This document shows, one piece after another, positions 60,785 to 64,000 of a DNA stretch of 64,000 bases; position 1 is the first letter of the stretch; each line of letters begins with the position of its first letter. The position numbers and the translations under genes are program-made. Source of the stretch: Anolis sagrei (lineage: Eukaryota; Chordata; Lepidosauria; Squamata; Anolidae); NCBI RefSeq assembly GCF_037176765.1, contig NC_090025.1:174080040-174144039 (forward strand). The letters run 5' to 3'. The notes beneath the pieces were generated by a model that did no database searches, was not told the DNA's origin, and worked only from the letters and a program-made list of their open reading frames with translations.

Positions 60785-61110
60785 GTTATTTATTTAATTT
60801 ATTTACAACTTTTATATTCCGCCCTTCTCACCCCGCAGGGGACTCAGGGCAGATCACAGTGTACACATATATGGCAAACATTCAATGTCAATTTTTGACA
60901 TACAAACATATACAGACATACACAGAGGCTATTTAACTTTTTCTGGCCGCCAGGGGAGCTGTCTCTTTCATCGTCCATCTGCGACGCTGATGAAGCACTT
61001 CTGCATTCCCCGCATGCTTCCCTGCTGTAATCTTCTTTATGGCCTCATAAATCAGTTAATTTAGCCTCCTCACACTTTAAGGTGGTACCTAATTTTCCTA
61101 CTTGACAGAT
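60785..61110 (-). mobile_element. L2-type LINE 3' end
   Basis: TTTATATTCCGCCCTTCTCA and CCCCGCAGGGGACTCAGGGC are the complement of an L2 3' UTR; upstream coding is not recognisable. Confidence 0.75.
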
Positions 61111-61555
61111 GCAACTGTCTTTCGGGTTGCAAAGGTCGACAACAGGCTACACACAATTGGTTGGAAACCCACTCCAACCCAGGCTGGTTTCAAACTTTTG
61201 GTCAGAGTGATCTTAATGCAGCTAACACTCAGCCAGCTGCGCCACAATCCCGGTGCATGGTAATAAGCTTGATGTTAAGATATAACCACAGTTACACAGA
61301 TTATGCCATTAAAATAAAAAGCATTGGATCCAATACACGTGTACACACTTTCAAGACAGTATTCTTACCCTGGATTTTTTCTGTGCTCCTTTTGAGGAAG
61401 AGTGGCCATGACGTGAGACCTGGAATACATAAAATAGGGTGTTAACTATTACCTGCCACAAATACAGTTCTGTCATACAGGCTTTGAACTGCTTTTCAAA
61501 GACTCTAATATGCAAAAGAGAGAAGAAAAGTGGACATGCAATATATCTAGACCAG
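61111..61555. other. Intergenic, nothing recognised
   Basis: No nameable element or exon. Confidence 0.4.
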
Positions 61556-61657
61556 GCCTGTGCCAACTTGGGCCCTCCAGGTGTTTTGGACTTCAACTCC
61601 CACAATTCCTAACAGCAGGTAGGTTGTTATGAATTGTGTGAGTTGAAGTCCAAAACA
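61556..61657. mobile_element. Foldback MITE, right arm truncated by CR1
   Basis: CAGGCCTGTGCCAACTTGGG, CAGGTGTTTTGGACTTCAAC and inverted GTTGAAGTCCAAAACA; the terminal part of the right arm is replaced by CR1 sequence. Confidence 0.7.
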
Positions 61658-62614
61658 TGCTTCCTGGGCCCGGTCCTGTTCAACATCTTTATTAATGACT
61701 TAGATGAAGGGTTAGAAGGCATGATCATCAAGTTTGCAGATGACACCAAATTGGGAGGGATAGCCAATACTCCAGAGGACAGGAGCAGGATTCAAAACGA
61801 TCTTGACAGAGAGATGGACCAAAAGTAACAAAATGAAGTTCAACAGTGACAAATGCAAGATACTCCACTTTGGCAGGAAAAACGAAATGCAAAGATACAG
61901 AATGGGGGACGCCTGGCTCGAGAGCAGTACGTGTGAAAAAGATCTTGGAGTCCTTGTGGACAACAAGTTAAACATGAGCCAACAATGTGATGTGGTGGCA
62001 AAAAAAGCCAATGGGATTTTGGCCTGCATCAATAGGAGCATAGTGTCTAGATCTAGGGAAGTAATGCTACCCCTCTATTCTGCTTTGGTTAGACCACATC
62101 TGGAATATTGTGTCCAATTCTGGGCACCACAATTCAAGAGAGATATTGACAAGCTGGAATGTGTCCAGAGGAGGGCGACTAAAATGATCAAGGGTCTGGA
62201 GAACAAGACCTATGAGGAGCGGCTTAAGGAGCTGGGCATGTTTAGCCTGAAGAAAAGGCTGAGAGGAGATGTGATAGCCATGTATAAATATGTGAGAGGA
62301 AGCCACAGGGAGGAGGGAGCAAGCTTGTTTTCTGCTTCCTTGGAGACTAGGACGCGGAACAATGGCTTCAAACTACAAGAGAGGAGATTCCATCTGAACA
62401 TGAGGAAGAACTTCCTGACTGTGAGAGCCGTTCTGCAGTGGAACTCTCTGCCCCGGAGTGTGGTGGAGGCTCCTTCTTTGGGAGCTTTTAAACAGGGGCT
62501 GGATGGCCATCTGTCAGGGGTGATTTGAATGCAATATTCCTGCTTCTTGGCAGGGGGTTGGACTGGATGGCCCATGAGGTCTCTTCCAACTCTATGATTC
62601 TAAGATTCTATGCA
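61658..62614 (+). mobile_element. CR1 LINE 3' fragment
   Basis: RT motifs in order: [16 protein letters not shown] and [12 protein letters not shown] (FADD box) at 61664-61770, then in another frame (61803-62528) KFNSDKCKILHFGRKNE, CEKDLGVLVDNKLNMS and VRPHLEYCVQFWAPQFKRD, ending LDGHLSGVI and stop. The 3' terminus ATGATTCTAAGATTCTATG is the CR1 octamer-repeat ending. 5' truncated, one frameshift at about 61.81 kb. The best preserved CR1 in the window. Confidence 0.93.
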
Positions 62615-62759
62615 CATTGCCCGAAGACAGTTTTATAGACTCTTTTAAAAGTAACATTGTGGATAAAACAAAGGTAACCATCAGAAAGCAAGGTTGTCAC
62701 TATTTAGAGTTTCTTCTATACTTTCCTAAGTCTATGGACTGCTGAGAAAGTAGGAGGCG

Positions 62760-63064
62760 CATGGAATTGGTGGGCGGGGCTATATGGAGTGTTTGTCTTT
62801 TCTACCGGAAGTTTGGACTCAGCCGCCATTGCTAGGCTTGTGCTCGGGGGGTGGTGCCGCTCTAGCCGCTGCGTCTCCATGATAGTCCTCCAGGGTGGTT
62901 TTGCCTGGAAAAGAGAAGCGTGGGAAGCCCCACGTTCTTTAAAGGCGGAAGTAGCGGGTCACTGCTCCCTGGGTCTGAGTTTCCCATCCTATATTTGCGA
63001 CCATGTGCTGGGCCTGTGAGTGCTAAGCAGAGCAGAAAGCAAGGTAACCGGTGCAAATTTCCAG
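62760..63064 (+). promoter_or_regulatory. CpG-rich promoter and probable 5' UTR exon of next gene (SSBP1 by synteny)
   Basis: A CG-rich island in AT-rich surroundings. It has GGGCGGGGC (62772-62780), an ETS-type ACCGGAAGT (62804-62812) and a YY1-type GCCGCCATT (62822-62830), a combination common in promoters of nuclear genes for mitochondrial proteins. Good splice donors follow at AGCAAG|GTAACC (63043/63044) and TTCCAG|GTGAGC (63064/63065). In human, SSBP1 lies just downstream of WEE2 in the same orientation and begins with a non-coding exon; its coding exons would lie right of the window. The gene name is inferred, not read. Confidence 0.6.
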
Positions 63065-63121
63065 GTGAGCCTCTTATCTATGTAGTAGGAAGCCCTTGAG
63101 TTGCTCAGCTGATGTTTTCTA

Positions 63122-63322
63122 GGGGTGCATCTACACTGGAGAATTAATGCGCTTTAGTACCACTTTAATTGCTCTGGCTCAATTGTATGGTACCCTGGGA
63201 GGCATGTCTTGGTAAAACACCAGCACACTTTGGCAAAGAAGGGTGGCCACCTTAGAAAACTACAACTCCCAGGATTCCATAACATTGAGCCATGATATTA
63301 AAGTGAATTAATCCTGCATATT
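63122..63322. mobile_element. MITE (GGGTGCATCTACACTG family), near complete
   Basis: GGGGTGCATCTACACTGGAG at left; ACTACAACTCCCAGGATTCC and CATTGAGCCATG toward the right; right end partly worn. Confidence 0.75.
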
Positions 63323-63323
63323 T

Positions 63324-63925
63324 AGGCCCCTTCTACACTGCCATATGAAATCCAGATTATCTGTTTTGAACTGGATTATATGGCAGGGTAGACTCATATA
63401 AGCCAGTACAATACAGATAAAGTGGATTATCTGATATTATAATCTGGATTATATGGCAGTGTAGACTCATATAATCCAGTTCAAAGCAAATAATGTGGAT
63501 TTTCTGCGTTGAACTGAATTATATGGCAGTGTAGACTCATATAAGGCAGTACAAAACAGATAACGTGGATGATCTGATATTATAATCTGGATTATATGGC
63601 AGTGTAGACTCATAATCCAGTTCAAAGCAAATAATGTGGATTATCTGCGTTGAACTGAATTATATGGCAGTGTAGACTCATATAAACCAGTACAACACAG
63701 ATAAGGTGGATTATCTGATATTATAATCTGGATTATATGGCTGTGTAGACTCATATAATCCAGTTCAAAGTAAATAATGTGGATTATCTGCGTTGAACTG
63801 AATTATATGGCAGTGTAGACTCATATAAGACAGTACAATACATAAAGTGGATTATCTGATATTATAATCTGGATTATACTGCAGTGTAGACTCATATAAT
63901 CCAGTTCAAAGCAAATAATCAAAGG
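63324..63925 (+). repeat. Dimeric ~141-bp tandem repeat derived from a MITE
   Basis: GATATTATAATCTGG recurs at 63433, 63576, 63717 and 63858 (spacings 143, 141, 141). Each unit contains two related halves, one with CATATAATCCAGTTCAAAGC and one with AAGGCAGTACAAAACAG-like sequence, both preceded by ATGGCAGTGTAGACTCATAT. The array starts with a transposon terminus GGCCCCTTCTACACTGCC. Confidence 0.9.
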
Positions 63926-64000
63926 ACTACCACCTCACCCGCCTCATAGGAAACCTGCTACAAAACAGGAGCTTTTTTGTTGAGTTCCAGGGCCAGAGAA
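63926..64000. other. Window end, nothing recognised
   Basis: Sequence following the tandem array; presumed intron 1 of the next gene. Confidence 0.3.

Noticed and set aside
1-64000. LTR retrotransposons, endogenous retroviruses or Polintons
   Set aside because: I looked for paired LTR-like direct repeats, gag/pol/env motifs and integrase motifs and recognised none in the window.

Overview
The window is vertebrate genomic DNA, most likely from a squamate reptile (lizard). Introns are large and clogged with squamate-type repeats: L2, CR1 and BovB/RTE LINEs, Sauria-type and other tRNA-derived SINEs, SPIN-like and other hAT MITEs, Tigger/mariner elements, and Penelope-like ends. The three host loci lie in the amniote order DENND11 - WEE2 - SSBP1 (inference from remembered human 7q34 synteny). 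Gene and repeat identities come from recognising the sequence; no search was run.

Layout. (1) About 0.7-26.9 kb: the 5' part of DENND11 (KIAA1147/LCHN) on the minus strand. Exon 3 is at 732-890, exon 2 at 3954-4053, and exon 1 with the ATG at 26414-26645 in a CpG-rich promoter. The rest of the gene lies left of position 1. Its roughly 22 kb first intron holds most of the nested repeats. (2) 26.9-35.5 kb: a head-to-head intergenic stretch filled with LINE-in-LINE insertions, a hAT inside a Tigger-like MITE, and a 0.7 kb foldback element. (3) 35,537-57,968: a complete WEE2 (oocyte Wee1-like kinase) gene on the plus strand. Eleven coding exons splice in frame into 578 residues with all kinase motifs present. 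(4) 40,184-44,100, inside WEE2 coding intron 2 and on the same strand: an apparently full-length LINE with a 10-bp target-site duplication, a 0.64 kb 5' UTR, one open 1,089-codon ORF (APE endonuclease, reverse transcriptase, C-terminal C2H2 finger) and a (TAAG)n tail. (5) 58-62.7 kb: WEE2 3' UTR and intergenic repeats, including a truncated sister copy of that LINE inserted in a mariner remnant, and a CR1. (6) 62.78-63.06 kb: a CpG-rich promoter and probable 5' UTR exon of the next gene on the plus strand (SSBP1 by synteny), followed by a dimeric ~141-bp tandem repeat.

The most interesting items are the intact LINE and the sequence at its 5' end. That sequence can be drawn as a nested double-pseudoknot of the hepatitis-delta-virus ribozyme type. 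Two Penelope-like fragments also carry hammerhead ribozyme cores. WEE2 restrains CDK1 by tyrosine phosphorylation in oocytes; DENND11 is a DENN-domain protein; SSBP1 is the mitochondrial single-stranded-DNA-binding protein. I see no functional link between them beyond shared location.
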